Assembly: GCA_029378245.1 (NCBI GenBank) | Contig: JARKIF010000004.1 | Coordinates: 62,001 to 126,000, forward strand | Source of the DNA: Roridomyces roridus | Taxonomy: Eukaryota; Basidiomycota; Agaricomycetes; Agaricales; Mycenaceae | Direction: 5' to 3' | Length of the DNA: 64,000 nucleotides | Shown: in pieces, positions 1 through 12,000 of the stretch | Position numbering within the stretch: the stretch's first letter is position 1 | How the letters are laid out: each line of letters starts with the position of its first letter | Program-made: the position numbers and the translations under genes | The notes under the pieces: model-generated | Seen by the model: the letters and a program-made list of their open reading frames with translations, nothing else | Told to the model about the DNA's origin: nothing | The model's database searches: none

Positions 1-1120
1 CAGTTCTCGAGCCGACCAGAAAAGACCTCTGACGCCAGACGTATACAAAGACAAATCAGAAGCAAAGCTGTAAAGGATCAAATGACCGGACTGCCTGAAT
101 TTTCAGGGCCGTTATCTTGCTTGAAGTCGCTGTCAGCCAATAGCGAATAGCACCAAGGACATCGAAGACAGAGAACTCAGTGTTGTATAGAAGCACGGGA
201 CACACAAGAGGCACGAGGAACCAACGAGGAACTGGACCCGAGAGATGCAAGAGAAAGAAACGGCGAAAGATCTTTACCGTGCTGTAGTTCAAGGGACCCG
301 CCGGCGTATCAGCGACAGAGAATGCAGAGCGTCGACATTCACACAGCCCTATCTCCCCTAATCCAGCTAGCTGAGCCCAGGCAGTACTAGTGTATTGTCG
401 AGGGGGCGGAGGCGGAACCGCCCGATCCCGTGGCGCCCGTGCGTCAGTGAGACATCTCAGATCTCTCGAGCCACCAAGGAAACGGAGAGGATCAGCGTCC
501 AGGTACGCGCCATCGTGAAGAGCAAACAAGCGGGAGGGAAAAACGAACGTGGAAGGGGTAATTACCATATCGGGCAGTGTTTGTCGCGATCATTTCTTTC
601 TGCTCCTTCCGATGTTCCGTCGGCACGTGTGACTGGGATTTACTTCCGTTTTTTTTTTCAAGGGGGGCACGACGCGGAAGGCGGGGCATTTTTTCAGGAC
701 GACGCGCGGAATCGGACGGAGTTGCTCCCAATAAAAGTATCCGGGCAGTCCAGGTCGCTCACCGAGGAGTCCACAAGCACTCCGAGGTCCGAGTCGAAGC
801 GGCGTAGCGTCAGCCGTGTCAATTTGCTAGCTGACATTTCCGTGTGCAGTCGCCGTGTGCCCCTGTCTGCCTTGACGTGAAATCGTTTTGGAACTTCTGG
901 AAGCTAAGCAGGCGGCCGCGGCCTAGAGTAGTTCCAGTACGATTAGCTTGAAAATCGGCGCAAGGTCGGCACAAAGTCAGGTAGTACATAGTACGCGGAA
1001 GGGTGCCTTGATTTTGTCTTGAACAACTGAAGTAATTGCGAGACTGGCTTGTTGTGTGAGCGGATTGTCGCGTTCCGGGTGCGCCGGTTTTTCACGAGTA
1101 GGAAGGGGGACGTCTCAAAG
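1..1120. other. No supported gene
   Basis: Open frames exist on both strands but none shows a recognisable domain, a convincing exon chain or a conserved motif. Nothing else is seen apart from a T-rich tract near 640-660. Confidence 0.5.
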
Positions 1121-1290
1121 CTGGAAGTCTTGATATCTTGAAGCTTTGGAGCATCTTGAAGGTGTCTTGATTTCTTCTCGATGCGTCTTCATTCCTTGAA
1201 CTTTGGAGCATCTTGGCATTTTAAAAGTAGCCCACAATTGGCCCTTTCTTGGGGATTCGAACCCATAACCTCATGGTCGAGGCGGCGTGT
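1120..1290 (-). repeat. SINE-like repeat, copy 1 (shared with 4783-4905)
   Basis: A block rich in 'cttgaagc/tcttgatatctt' phrases ends in a Pol III B-box-like motif read on the minus strand (GGGTTCGAATCCC at about 1252-1264). The same phrase order, followed by a TTCGAACC motif, recurs at 4783-4905. Seen: shared text and B-box core. Inferred: a degenerate tRNA-derived SINE. No intact tRNA cloverleaf can be folded. Confidence 0.45.
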
Positions 1291-1384
1291 GCATGTGAAG
1301 GGGAGAGTCTACACCCAGAGCACGCCGGCGGACGCCGGAAACACATCCAGCGAAGGAGACTAATAGTGGTGTCAAGAGGTTAGG

Positions 1385-1645
1385 GATGTCTCGAAGACCC
1401 TGTTCGGGACCCACCGTAGTCCACCTGGCTCATCGAGAATGAGGGCTGCAACTCGTTGACTCGGAGTCGGATTGACTCGGAGATGTTGAAGTTGGGTGAT
1501 GTGATCAAGATCAATCACGTTGATGTAAATGATGACTTTGTCTTTCACTCCCATGTTGCCCATCCATTCAGGTCATTGAAGAACCCTACCGACCGTCAAG
1601 CGAATTTCGTCGTATCTCTTTGCCAATTCTTGGTGGCTTTGACGG
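1385..1645. repeat. Duplicated 3' flank of sulfotransferase family (pair with 14945-15175)
   Basis: The stretch starting 'cgggacccaccgtagtcc' and running to 'ggctttgac..ctcactaaatacgat' matches 14953-15180 at many positions, with small indels. In both places it sits just 3' of a sulfotransferase 3' end (the genes are on the minus strand). The duplicated unit therefore includes downstream DNA as well as coding sequence. Confidence 0.65.
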
Positions 1646-1720
1646 CTCACTAAATACGATTCTACAAATAATACAACCCGAATTCCACCGCCACACAACT
1701 GAACACCCCGCTCGCCGCTT
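1646..1720 (-). pseudogene. 3' remnant of a fourth sulfotransferase-like copy
   Basis: Read on the minus strand this 75-bp scrap encodes a degraded form of the family's C-terminal membrane anchor (..FSCVAVEFGLYYL-stop) and keeps the DNA phrase 'aatacaacccgaa' found at the 3' end of the other copies. Nothing of the catalytic part is present. It lies about 100 bp downstream of the 3' end of copy 1, consistent with unequal exchange in a tandem array. Confidence 0.6.
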
Positions 1721-1817
1721 TCATTTAGCTCATCCGAAGAGAACCCGTGATCCCAGACTCGGAGGAATTGTCTTTGCCAATTCTGTGCTATCAGTTGAAG
1801 ACCCACTAGATATGATT

Positions 1818-2716
1818 TCACGAGTAATACAACCCGAATGCCACTACCACGCAAATGAACAGCCCGGCCGCCGCATTCTGCACTGCTCGACGGAGGCCCT
1901 TTTTTCTCAGCACCGTCATCTTCTCTTTCAACTCCGCCGCCTCATTGGCTCGAGGGAATGGAACATCCGGCACCGGTTTCCCAAGGAATTTGCACAGCGG
2001 CTCCCAGCCACTCCCCAGCTCATACTCTAGCAGCCTCTCCTTCGGTGTGATGCGCCTGATCTCTGCATAGTGTGCCCGGTATCTGTCTCTCGCCACCTCG
2101 CGCACTTCCTCGGCCGTGTTTGCGCCAAATTCTTTTTCCATCCAAGCCCGGAAGAATTTCGTCCGTCTACCTGTCCACAACGGGTCGAGGAAAGCTACGA
2201 TGCGTGCCACGCCGGCGGGAACGAAACTATTGTCCATGATAATGCTGAAGGACTTGTACCACGCTTCGATTTCGCGCTCCACCAGGATCACCTTGGCCTC
2301 GGGATATGCGTCAATAAGCTCTGGTGCAAACAAGCTGCACGGTGCATCGGTCACTGCCATACAATGGCCCAATAGCTTGTCGAACTCCGTCCGGCCGAAT
2401 TTGCCCTGGCCATCGTACTTGGCTGCCAGCGCCTCCACCCACATATCAAAGTCCCGGATATTGTGATAGGTGTTGAACATGTGGTAGCACTCGTTGTAGC
2501 CCAAGATCTGCAAAGCTGCTTTCAACGCTGCAAAGACTGGGTGAGAATTTGACTGATAAAAAGATATGTGGTTTACTGACACGTTGTTCCAGTTCGCGGC
2601 ATGCCAAGGGATAAAACCTCCATGGGAACAACGCGCCGACAGGTGTGTCGGTCGATGTTGGCGTCTTTCACGTAGAGGTCTGGATATCTTGCTCGAAGCG
2701 AATTTTCGTTGGCCAT
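1818..2716 (-). CDS. Sulfotransferase-like P-loop protein, copy 1 (Sulfotransfer_4-type)
   Basis: Two exons (2716-2581 and 2527-1818) joined by a 53-bp GT-AG intron give 281 aa. The intron falls inside the nucleotide-binding loop: exon 1 ends in GMPRTGTT and exon 2 continues S-LKAALQILG, the arrangement of the fungal Sulfotransfer_4 (PF17784) family. Family landmarks follow: CYHM, FDKLLGHCMAVTDAP, ELIDAYPEAKVILVER, the C-terminal EYELGSGWEPLCKFLG box and a hydrophobic tail (FICVVVAFGLYY) that probably anchors it in a membrane. Substrate is unknown; many fungal members are annotated only as P-loop proteins. The ATG at 2716 was chosen because it aligns with the start of copy 2; an overlapping frame starting at 2723 is a shadow. 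Tandem neighbour of copy 2 in the same orientation. Confidence 0.8.
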
Positions 2717-2951
2717 GGTACAATGGGGAATGAGGTGCTTCCTGGACTATTTATCTCGCCTCTGGGTGGCACCATTCCCCTCTGCACCATCAGAAGACGT
2801 GTATGGATATTTCTAGTTCAGAAGACACTGAATTAGTCTGTCCGCGTCGCTGGACCTTGCACTGGCAGCAGCTTGCTCCGCTCCTGAAAAAAGTCTGATT
2901 TTTCGATAACCCTTATTTTGCACGTATCTTCCGCAGCTTGTCTTGGACCCA

Positions 2952-3850
2952 CTAAATATGAATCCACGCGTAATACAACCCGAATGCCACTACCACGCAA
3001 ATGAACAGCCCGCCCGCCACATTCTGCACCGCTCGACGGATGCCCTTCCTTCTCGCCATCACTATCTTCTCCCTCAGCGCCGCCGCCTCATTGACTCGAG
3101 GGAATGGAACATCCGGCACTGGTTTCCCAAGGAATTTACACAGCGGCTCCCAGCCACTCCCCAGCTCATACTCCAGCAGCCTCTCCTTCGGTGTGATTCG
3201 TCTAATCTCTGCATAGTGTGCCCGGTATATTTCCCTAGCCACCTCGCGCACTTCCTCGGCCGTTTTTGCACCAAATTGCTTTTCCATCCAAGCGCGGAAA
3301 AATTTCGCCCGTCTACCTGTCCACAACGGGTCGAGGAAAGCTACAATGCGTGGCACGGGAACGAAAGTATTGTCCATTATGATGCCGAAAGACTTGTACC
3401 ACGCTTCGATGTCGCGTTCCATGAGGATCACCTTGGCATCGGGATATGCGTCGATGAGCTCTGGTGCAAACAAGTTGCACGGCGCATCAGTGACCGCCAT
3501 ACAATGGCCGAGTAGCTTGTCGAATTCTGCGCGCCCGAATTTGCCCTTGCCATCGTACTTGGCTGCCACGGCCTCCATCCACATATCGAAATCCCGGATG
3601 TTCCGATGGGTGTTGATCATGTGGTAGCACTCATCGTAGCCCAAAATCTGCAACGCTGCTTTTATCGCTGTAAAGAGGGTGAGACAGTACTCGCAGTGAG
3701 TCCGCTGAACTGACAAGATGTTCCTGTTCGCGACATGCCCAAAGACAAGACTTCCATAGGGACGACGCGTTGACAGGTGTGTCGGTCGATGTTGGCGTCT
3801 TTCACGTAGAAGCCTGGGTGTCTTGCTCGAAGCGACTTTTCGTCGGGCAT
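2952..3850 (-). CDS. Sulfotransferase-like P-loop protein, copy 2 (Sulfotransfer_4-type)
   Basis: Exons 3850-3715 and 3667-2952, separated by a 47-bp intron, encode 283 aa, colinear with copy 1 throughout. The binding loop reads GMSRTGTS|S across the intron. The acidic/aromatic middle (DAYPDAKVILMERDIEAW), the EYELGSGWEPLCKFLG box and the C-terminal transmembrane helix are intact, with no internal stop. Relative to copy 1 it lacks two residues after FVP (FVPVPR versus FVPAGVAR) and adds a short AWIHI tail. The 5' flanks of copies 1 and 2 share short phrases such as 'ttattttgcac/ttatcttgcac', so the duplicated unit probably includes upstream DNA. Predicted role is transfer of a sulfo or related group from a nucleotide donor, by family only. 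Confidence 0.8.
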
Positions 3851-4782
3851 GGTACGCTCGAACGAAGGGAATGCGGGCCAGATACTGAGCTATTTAAGAC
3901 TGTGTGTAGCACCTTTTGTACTGCCAACGGTCGACTTCTCGAGAGTCGGGCCACTTGAAAGTTGAGACTAGTACACGCCCTTACCCGGTCCCGGGTCTTC
4001 TGGGCTAAGATGCAGTGTTCTGCCTGTTTATGAATCTCGCCTGGTACCAACACGGCAGTTCTTGGGATGCGCCTAAAATGGGGTAGACCGGATAGACACA
4101 TTCTTTGGATGAAAGGATGAGAACGCTCGAGCGAGTAACTTCAGTAAGAGTGCCGGTTGGGCGAAGCCCAGAGTGAAATGGCCGAGGTGACGAAGAGGAG
4201 CGTATAGTAAGGACGAGCATGAGGTAGGGTATTAGTCTGATTCCCAACTCCGAGGACGGTGTCGATGGACGTTGCCCCGCTCCGCTTCCTGCGCTCCCAG
4301 AAAAGTCCAATTGATCCAGAACTCTTATCTTGCACATGTCGGCTGTCTCAAGGATTATTCAGAGATACAGGGAAGGCTAAATCCTCGGGAAACAAGTCAG
4401 AGCAATGGTGAGGCGTATCACAACAGGGGAGCGGAGGGTGACGCGTGGAGGAGGGCCCAGCGAACGAGAGGTGACGGCCGATGGTCAGGCAAGTTGGTGA
4501 CTCGGAGCTTGCTTCTTCTTTGCGAGAATTCATCAAGCTGGGAAAATTCTTGCACTCCGTCCAACTGCAGAATCAGTCCCCGTGGAATGCGAGGGTCAAA
4601 GAGGGATCGCCAAAAGCACAATGCGCGGGCCTGGGGTCGCCTTTCTGTCGAGTATTGATCGTAGAATGTAGTGAAGTACTCTCAGGCTGCTGGCTACATA
4701 ATTAGCACAAGGAAGAATCGGCGCGCGAGTTTATAGTCAACTCAGTCAAGCGAGATTGCCAATTTGTCCGAGAGCGCAACTT
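3851..4782. other. Upstream region of sulfotransferase copy 2; no supported gene
   Basis: Contains a partial repeat of the sequence upstream of copy 1 (around 4270-4340 compared with 2870-2935). No frame gives a recognisable protein or a consistent exon chain. Confidence 0.5.
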
Positions 4783-4905
4783 CAAAACTTGAAGTCTTGA
4801 TATCTTGGGGCTTTGAAGCATCTTGAAGCGTCTTGAGGGGTTGATTTATTCTTGACGTCTTCGTTCGAACCAATAACCAAGTATCCACGCGAAGGGGGTC
4901 ATCGC
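4783..4905 (-). repeat. SINE-like repeat, copy 2 (shared with 1120-1290)
   Basis: Repeats the 'cttgaagtcttgatatcttg..gctttg.agcatcttgaag' order seen at 1120-1220 and ends with a GTTCGAACC motif. Both members lie beside sulfotransferase units, so they may have been copied with them. Confidence 0.45.
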
Positions 4906-7900
4906 CTCATCGATTGGTCATCGAGCGAAGTGGTCACAGGCGTATATGGGGAATTGATTAATCACGCAGTGGCCAAGCAGCACAAGTAAGTGATGAATGA
5001 TTCGTGGTCCATGGGCACTAACCGTGATGCATCACCCACCACTGGGTTTTACCCGTACCGTGGCCGCCCTCGCGCACCCTCCCGACCACTGTCTCGCGAT
5101 TGATGGTCCGTGCACGAGGGCGCGCCGACTGTCCAAAATAGGTATATTGTTTACACATGTTAGCTCTACCTTGCCTCGCTTCGCCCCTCGACTGGAATCC
5201 TTCCTCCGCTCGTCCTGGACAATCCCTGCCCTCACAACTCGGTAGAATCACTCTTAAGCACCAACATATCGCACGCACGCCGCAAAACCCGCGTTTCAAT
5301 AGCTCAAATTCCCGTGCGCAGCCGGGCATATTGGGGAACACTGGCCTCATTTTCCGCATCGGTATCGGGGCAATTGGGCTCGTAGCTGGAGGCGCGCAGA
5401 CGTGGATATGTCAGGATGAACGCTGCGGAAACTCAGGTGCGTACGACCAGTCTTTCAGCTGTGATGCCCCGCTCAATTTTCACCCTGCGACCTGCTTTGC
5501 CCGTGCTCGGTCGGGACCAGATTTCTCGTGTCTAACGCCTATTTCAGTACCTTCTGTGCACCACCCATTGCCCCGCAGCCTCCATATCGTCCTCAATGTC
5601 CGTTTCTGCGGTGCACAGGCCCTCTGATGTCGCTCGACAGGATTCGTCTTTAGGGCTCTTGCCTGCCTGGCCATTGGGCCCTTCTTCGCACTAGGCCCCG
5701 TTCCCCGCTCCCGCTCTCGCCAGTACGGCTCATCTGCTACACCCGCTCTGACCACGGCTGCGGCCAGCACGTCCGATGGCATATAGGACCCTGCGCTGTA
5801 CTCGCTCGAGCGACGGCCTTCCTCTTCCTTTACCCTGGTCCACATCATCACATCCTCCCGGACTTCATCCTTTCCCCAAGTTTTGCCATTATGGTTTCCG
5901 CCCATGGTTCCTTATTCCAGTCGCCGCACACCACTGGACACCAGCACCCTGCGCGGGCTCGCTTCCCTTTCCAGCGCGCGCGGTCGTCCCATCCCCACCT
6001 ATACCCTGCACGTTGCGGACATTCTTTTGAGCCGGAGTATATGTGTTCCTCGTTGATCCCGTGTACTGTTGTAGCGTAGAAACGCTGCTGGTACGCACCC
6101 TCTTCTCCCTCCCAGCATACATACTCTCGTCCATTCTTCACTACGTACTACCGTCATCAGCTTTCATTCCAGCTCAATACCATTTTTAAATTGAGAGCTT
6201 CAATGGTCTGTAGACAGGAAAGCCACAATCCGCGTTACATCGCTTCGGCGTCCACGGCATCACCCCATCCGACATCAATCTGCCACGATGCGGTTGCCAG
6301 GGACGAGCTAGCGGCTGTCATGCCGGAGTTGCCGAAGCACACCCCGACGGGCCGATCTCAACTTCTCAGCGTTTGCACGGTAACCCGGCCATCTCTTGTA
6401 GGAGCTACGGTGTCGGGCCACATAAGGCATCTCCCCAATGGTGGGGAATCTCAATTCTACTTTCAAAAAGGAGGGACCGGACCGGAATGGCTGCGAAAGC
6501 CTTTGATCTTCCCTCATTCAACACATTTTCGTGAACCAGACTGCCCTAGGCAGTTCGTTGTTCATCCACACATGTTTCTAGACCCCTATAGAGTCAATTT
6601 GAATCGATATGAACAAGTTTTGAACATAATCTTGAGAGAGGAACACTAAAGTGCTCGAAATACTCGCTAATGCTGCCTAACACTTACCGACCACCCACAA
6701 ATGTTCGCCTTATATCTTTCCTCAGACTCAACAAACTGCCGGGCAACTTGTATCTTCTTTTTCTGATTATCCAAGGGAGCCCTTTTCTTGCTTCGTTGAG
6801 CTACATCCGCAATACAGGTCTCTAGATAAAATGCATTTAGTTCAAACCTGATTTTTGACCGCGCAGAATTTCGAAGTCCCAAGTTGAAAATGAATCTTTG
6901 AAGTGAGTAGACGTTGCCTGCAGGTGCCATTAAGCACCAATTGCTGCGTAGTAAAAATTATGAGTGTTGAAAGCAGGCATTGATTAGAAGCCAGCTACTT
7001 TTCTGCAAGTGCACATTCTGACCACGAAAGCGGACAGGCATTGCTCATATGGCCCATATACACGTAAACGACGTGGAGCTCGGACCATAGAAAATCACTA
7101 GACCCAGTGCCGAGTCGATTCTCTAACAATTTCCGCTTATGCTGATAATACACAGTGGAATTTCGCAAATCCCCGAGTTCTCACCAGATCCTCATGCAGT
7201 TCTGAAACGATTAATTTGTTCCGCTAGTGAATTCAGAATGTTCCTGTACTATACGAAGGGTTGCGAGTTTCGCGGAGTCGTCCAGAAATGGGCAATTTGT
7301 GGCTGTACCTCTGCCATCATCTCTCCTCCCACCACCATCCTCGCTTTCGTGTGAGCTCCTACGCACCTTAAACTGCCTCAAAACGCCGGGAGATGGACGA
7401 TAACCGTGTTCAGGGTTTAGGGTGCGTCTCTTAGCCAGCTCAGACCCTCACTTGGGTGGCCAGAGCTACGTCGATGTCCGCCACGTATGCTGGCGCTGAG
7501 CTCCGTCATCCCGACCAAACTGCCGGAATCTCTTCGAGCACTACCCAGATGCACTCCGCCACGCCGCCCCGAGGGTTTTGGGCTACTCCCATGCCGCATA
7601 ACTGACTTTTCACCCAGGAAACTACGCCGTTCCAGCCGTCGAGCAATCGAGGCTCGCTGGGTCTCGTACGCGGAGTCTCACCCATAGGCACTCGGCGGGA
7701 ACCTCTGAGCCTCACTTCCTGCGATGAAGCCAGCCATATCCATCCCACGGTCGTACCCCGTGCCCTGTCGTGGCCACTCGCTCGCCTTCCCTCAAAAGCC
7801 CCGACTTCACTTCCAGCTCTTTCGTCCGACAACGCCCTCGGTCTGCCTCGCTCGCAGACTGCCCTGGACCTGACTGCCGTCTGCTGCATGCAAGCAGGAC

Positions 7901-8230
7901 GACGCATCCACCGATTCCCATTTGCTGTGATGCTACGGTGCACGCAGCTACACCAGCGCACCCATCTCCGTCCCTGTCCCCGCCCCGTGCACGAAACCCT
8001 CCCATTGGAGGCTGCGAGTACGCAGGTATCGACGACGTACGTGTCAGGCCAGCTGCGTCTCGCCGTCCTCGCTCCTATGCCGCTAGGCTGCAGCTGTGGG
8101 AGACACGATCTGCCTCGTTCGCCCTCAACTCACTCCTGTCCTCGCTCGTCACCGTCACCGTCCTCGTCCATTCCCAGCTTTACTGCGTTGGCAAAGTCAA
8201 GGACGATGGCTACTGCAGATCCGGGTGCGG
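4906..8230. other. Long stretch without a supported gene
   Basis: Several medium open frames occur on both strands (for example plus 5157-5627 and 6191-6649, minus 6667-6930). None carries a known motif or extends through plausible splice sites. A hydrophobic run near 5340-5400 and a lysine-rich frame at 6667-6930 are the only protein-like hints. Probably intergenic DNA with decayed material. Confidence 0.45.
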
Positions 8231-8236
8231 GTGAGA

Positions 8237-8273
<37 letters not shown>

Positions 8274-8282
8274 TAGACGAGA
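8231..8282 (+). repeat. Hexanucleotide microsatellite (GCAGAC)n
   Basis: About seven consecutive gcagac units with a final gtagac variant. The arginine- or valine/cysteine-runs in the overlapping frames are artefacts of this repeat. Confidence 0.9.
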
Positions 8283-9025
8283 CCGAGTGGGACGGGTGTG
8301 GCGGGCGGGTTGCGGGCGCTGGTGTGGGCGTGGGCGGTGAGCAGGGCGAAGACGACGGAGGCAAGTGTAGTGGACGGGAACGCGGGCGAGGATCCAGGGC
8401 GAAGGCACGGGCGCAAGCTGGAGCTCGACTGGGTCTAGGACGTGCTTAAGTACCCGCGGCCGTGTAGCACGATCTGTCGATTCATGTAGAATTCCACACA
8501 TGGCACCCTGTATGTCCGTGCCGAGACGACTACTCCTTCTGCATTTTCCTACACTTTTCACGGGATAGTACAGCCGTGAATGCATTTGAGTGTTCTGCTA
8601 CGAGCTCGAGGCATTTTTACAGATTTTATCCGTATTTAATGAAAATTTTGCGTGGTGGCAGCGAGCTCATCGTTGATGGGGACGAAGAGCGATGTTTTGT
8701 TGCCGCTGATCACACCGAGGAATGACGTGTGATGACCTTCCCAAAACGGAACCTTCGAGCTCATTGTGGCAGGCAGCGTAGACGATGGTCTCCTCACTGT
8801 GGTATGGCCAAAAATGCCAGTGGTGAGTGATGCATCAGGCTCATTACTCATGCATGTGGAGACGTGGGTCCATATATGGACCCGTGAACTGCACCCGTGT
8901 AGATACGTATCGGTCCGATGATTTAATACCTATTTCCGTATGTACCCGCCGTCAAACTGCGGTAATCATGTATTACCCGATGACATGTGTGCCGCATGCC
9001 CACCGCGTGCCTTTCTTATCCCTCG
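8283..9025. other. Upstream region of the 9.0-14.2 kb gene
   Basis: No gene is supported. A TA-rich stretch with 'gtccatatatggac' (about 8869-8882) lies about 145 bp before the chosen ATG and could belong to its promoter. Confidence 0.35.
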
Positions 9026-12000
9026 ATGGACACTACCAAACCCAAGGGCACTCACGGAGGCAAAAGATCTGGGGCCGGTCGGAAGCCAAAGGACAAGCCC
9101 AGCAATCCTCCACCACAGCCAGGGCAATCAGCTCGTCCCCGGACCAATGTACATGCAGCTCAACCTGGAGATCCCATTGCTCCTTTTTTCGAGAGCCGTC
9201 GGAGTGACCAGCCTGTGCCGAGTACCCGGTCATTCTACTCTGCATCAAATCCCGAAGCAGCCATCCAGCAACAGGATAATGTGGTTGAACCGGCACCAGG
9301 TGTGTATCTTTCCGCAAAAAATGGAGTATGAGTGTGACATATAATCTAGTGCTGGTCATCTCCCCGGGGAATTTCGAGCAGCTTCAAGCTGACTTGAATT
9401 TTGTATCCCAGCATGATGAGCATGCAGATATTGCTCAGGGCGATGCCCAAGTCGATGAAAGTTTTGTGGATGCTGCATTAGGTGTAGATGCAGACGAGGA
9501 TAGAACAGCTGAAGATGAAGCCTCCTTCCCCAAGATTGAATCAGCCACTACTCGGTATTTGGAATCCGTCAAGTCCCGGGTACAGACAGAGATCAACCAA
9601 CATGGCAAGCCACTGTGTTATCTGCGTGGAGACTTGTATGATCGCCCTCCCCACCCACTGTTTGCACTTCAAACTAGCTTTGTTCGGCCACTGGACAGTG
9701 CCCACCCACAAGATGGTCTCTACACCCGAGATGTTTGCTTATGGCTCCCGTATCTTCTCCCTGGAGCTCCGGACGAGTTCAAATGCAAGGCCTGTGGTAA
9801 ATACTTGACTCGGAATGGTATGTTTGATTATAATGGATGCTTGCCCTGACCAAATTATGTAGGGTTCAATGACTCCCCAATTGCACGTCGCGTGCGCTCA
9901 ATGCCCTCGGATTTCTTCCTCTTGACAAATCGATTTCTTTGTGATAGTCGCAGGAAGGAAGATCAGGGCTGCGGCCGAAGCTTCCAAGGAACTGATCCAT
10001 TCATTCTCGGTCAGCTTCCTCGGTTTACACAACTTGCATTTCCTGGTATGTACTGCTTACACAACTTGGCTCAAAGCTAATTTCAATAGCATATATTACA
10101 GCCCGCGGAGCAATCTCCAAGACAATGATGTGGCAGATGAAGAATACCTTTGCAACACGCTTTGGCCCTGCTCCATTTTCCGAGTTGGTGTCGGAAATAC
10201 AGCATCGAGAGCATGCAGAGTGTGAGCTCATGTACCTTGCTGCGGCCAAATTCTACCGTCCAGCACGAGTCACACCATTCTCGGAGTTTGGTGATCGCAT
10301 GGGCTATGCTGGTTCACCTCCTGGTGTCTCCTTCCTCAAAGGATGCTTCACAGACTTCACAACAGCTCATCGAATCTTCATTGAGCGCTATGTTGCCAGC
10401 CTTCCACTCACTATAGCAAAAGCTGACCATACATTTGATGTCAGTCTTGCATATCTCACTAGATGTATTCAGCTCATGACCATGACTAGTTCCTGAAGCA
10501 TACAGGTGGAATCAAGGGGGAGCGGATTTTCACATCTGCATACACAATCTTGAATGAATGGGAACAAACACGCAGTCATGCTCTGGCTCTCACAAAATCT
10601 CTCTCTTTTGTCAAAGAGTTATGGACATCTGTTATTGATGGTCTAAAGGCGGCTCAACTTCCACTGACACAATTTGTCTACACTGATATGCCAATCGGTA
10701 TGCTACTAGTTGTAACCTATGATGCTTTGCTAAACTGACATGATACTCTCCTCAGCAGAGCGCCCCTTTCATGAGGGCATCAATCAAGCACTGACTGCAA
10801 ATGTTGAGCCCGTTACAGACTGGACCGATCTTAGTCCATTCTCAAGAGCACTGGACATTGGTGTTTTTCAAACATCGGACTCCGTTGAAATTGAACGGTT
10901 TGCTGGGGTCCTGCTCACCAAGATGAATCTCTCTTCGGCAAATACTGGTCATCACCTTGTTGGCCTTGCAATCAAGGCCCAGCAGAGACATGTATATTTC
11001 ATTCAACTTCGTTCAAAATTTGGGATCTTTTTGTTCAATGTAAGTGAGATCGCTTGACATGCACTGATCTTGATTCTAACTGATACATTGATAGGTCTCC
11101 TCATTGACTGAGCCCAGTCATCTACCTCCTTCTCTTCGTGCAATACTCACAAATCCTGCCATCATCAAATTTGGTCAGACAGTTCGTCGCTCGCTTGAAA
11201 CCCTTGCGGATGTGTTTCAGTTGGCACAGTTGAACAAGGATCTCAAGACATGGAATCCTCCATTTCTTGATCTTGGTGCTTATGCCAAATTAAAGGGTGT
11301 TTCCAATGACCCCTCTCTCTCCACCCATGCCCTTGCTGGCCTTGTTCTCCAAAAATATCTCCCTGACCGTGCTTGGTCCCCGAATCGTGAATGGACACAG
11401 GATGAATTGTTTCGTGAAATTGACTGCCAATGGCAAATCTGTACAGCACTTTACCGCCTTTCTTCTGTTGGGCTTCCCTTGTCTGCGGAACAAGCAGCAG
11501 TTCATGGTCAACCAGTCACCCTTGTCCAAGGCTGCAAACCTGTGGCTGAAGGAACCATTGTGAGGGACCATCCTGGCTTTATAAATGCCCAGATGGACAC
11601 CAATGGGAGTACAAGGGCAATAAATATCACCACGTCACGGACACTGATACAGCTAACCAGGGTCTGCAGTGATTTCAATTGCACAGATAATTCATTGATA
11701 TTTTTCAGGTACTTGTGGGTGGCTCAATTAACGCGCTTCATAAACAGACCCTGGAATGGATATTCTCCAATGGCGGCCAGCTTGTTGCTACTACCTCTCA
11801 GCTTCGCTCGCGCAATGGCCTTGATCTGTTCAAATCACCTCCACTTCGGCACCATATGGGCACCCCAGCTACAGCAGCAGCCTATGATCCTGATGATCAA
11901 TTCATACCATCTCCGAGCACACAGTTTCAACACTGGAAACCAACCGAAGAAAATATTGATTTGGGCTCGGATGATTCAGATGATGTATGTTCTCACATTT

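Noticed and set aside
56..568. 170-codon minus-strand open frame
   Set aside because: No motif, no splice-linked exons and overlapped by another frame of similar length; looks like chance in GC-rich DNA.
1240..1290. Possible tRNA gene
   Set aside because: A B-box core is present but T-stem and anticodon stem do not pair properly and no acceptor stem can be formed; treated as SINE-like.
8096..8585. Arg-rich and Val/Cys-rich open frames on both strands
   Set aside because: Produced by the (GCAGAC)n microsatellite.
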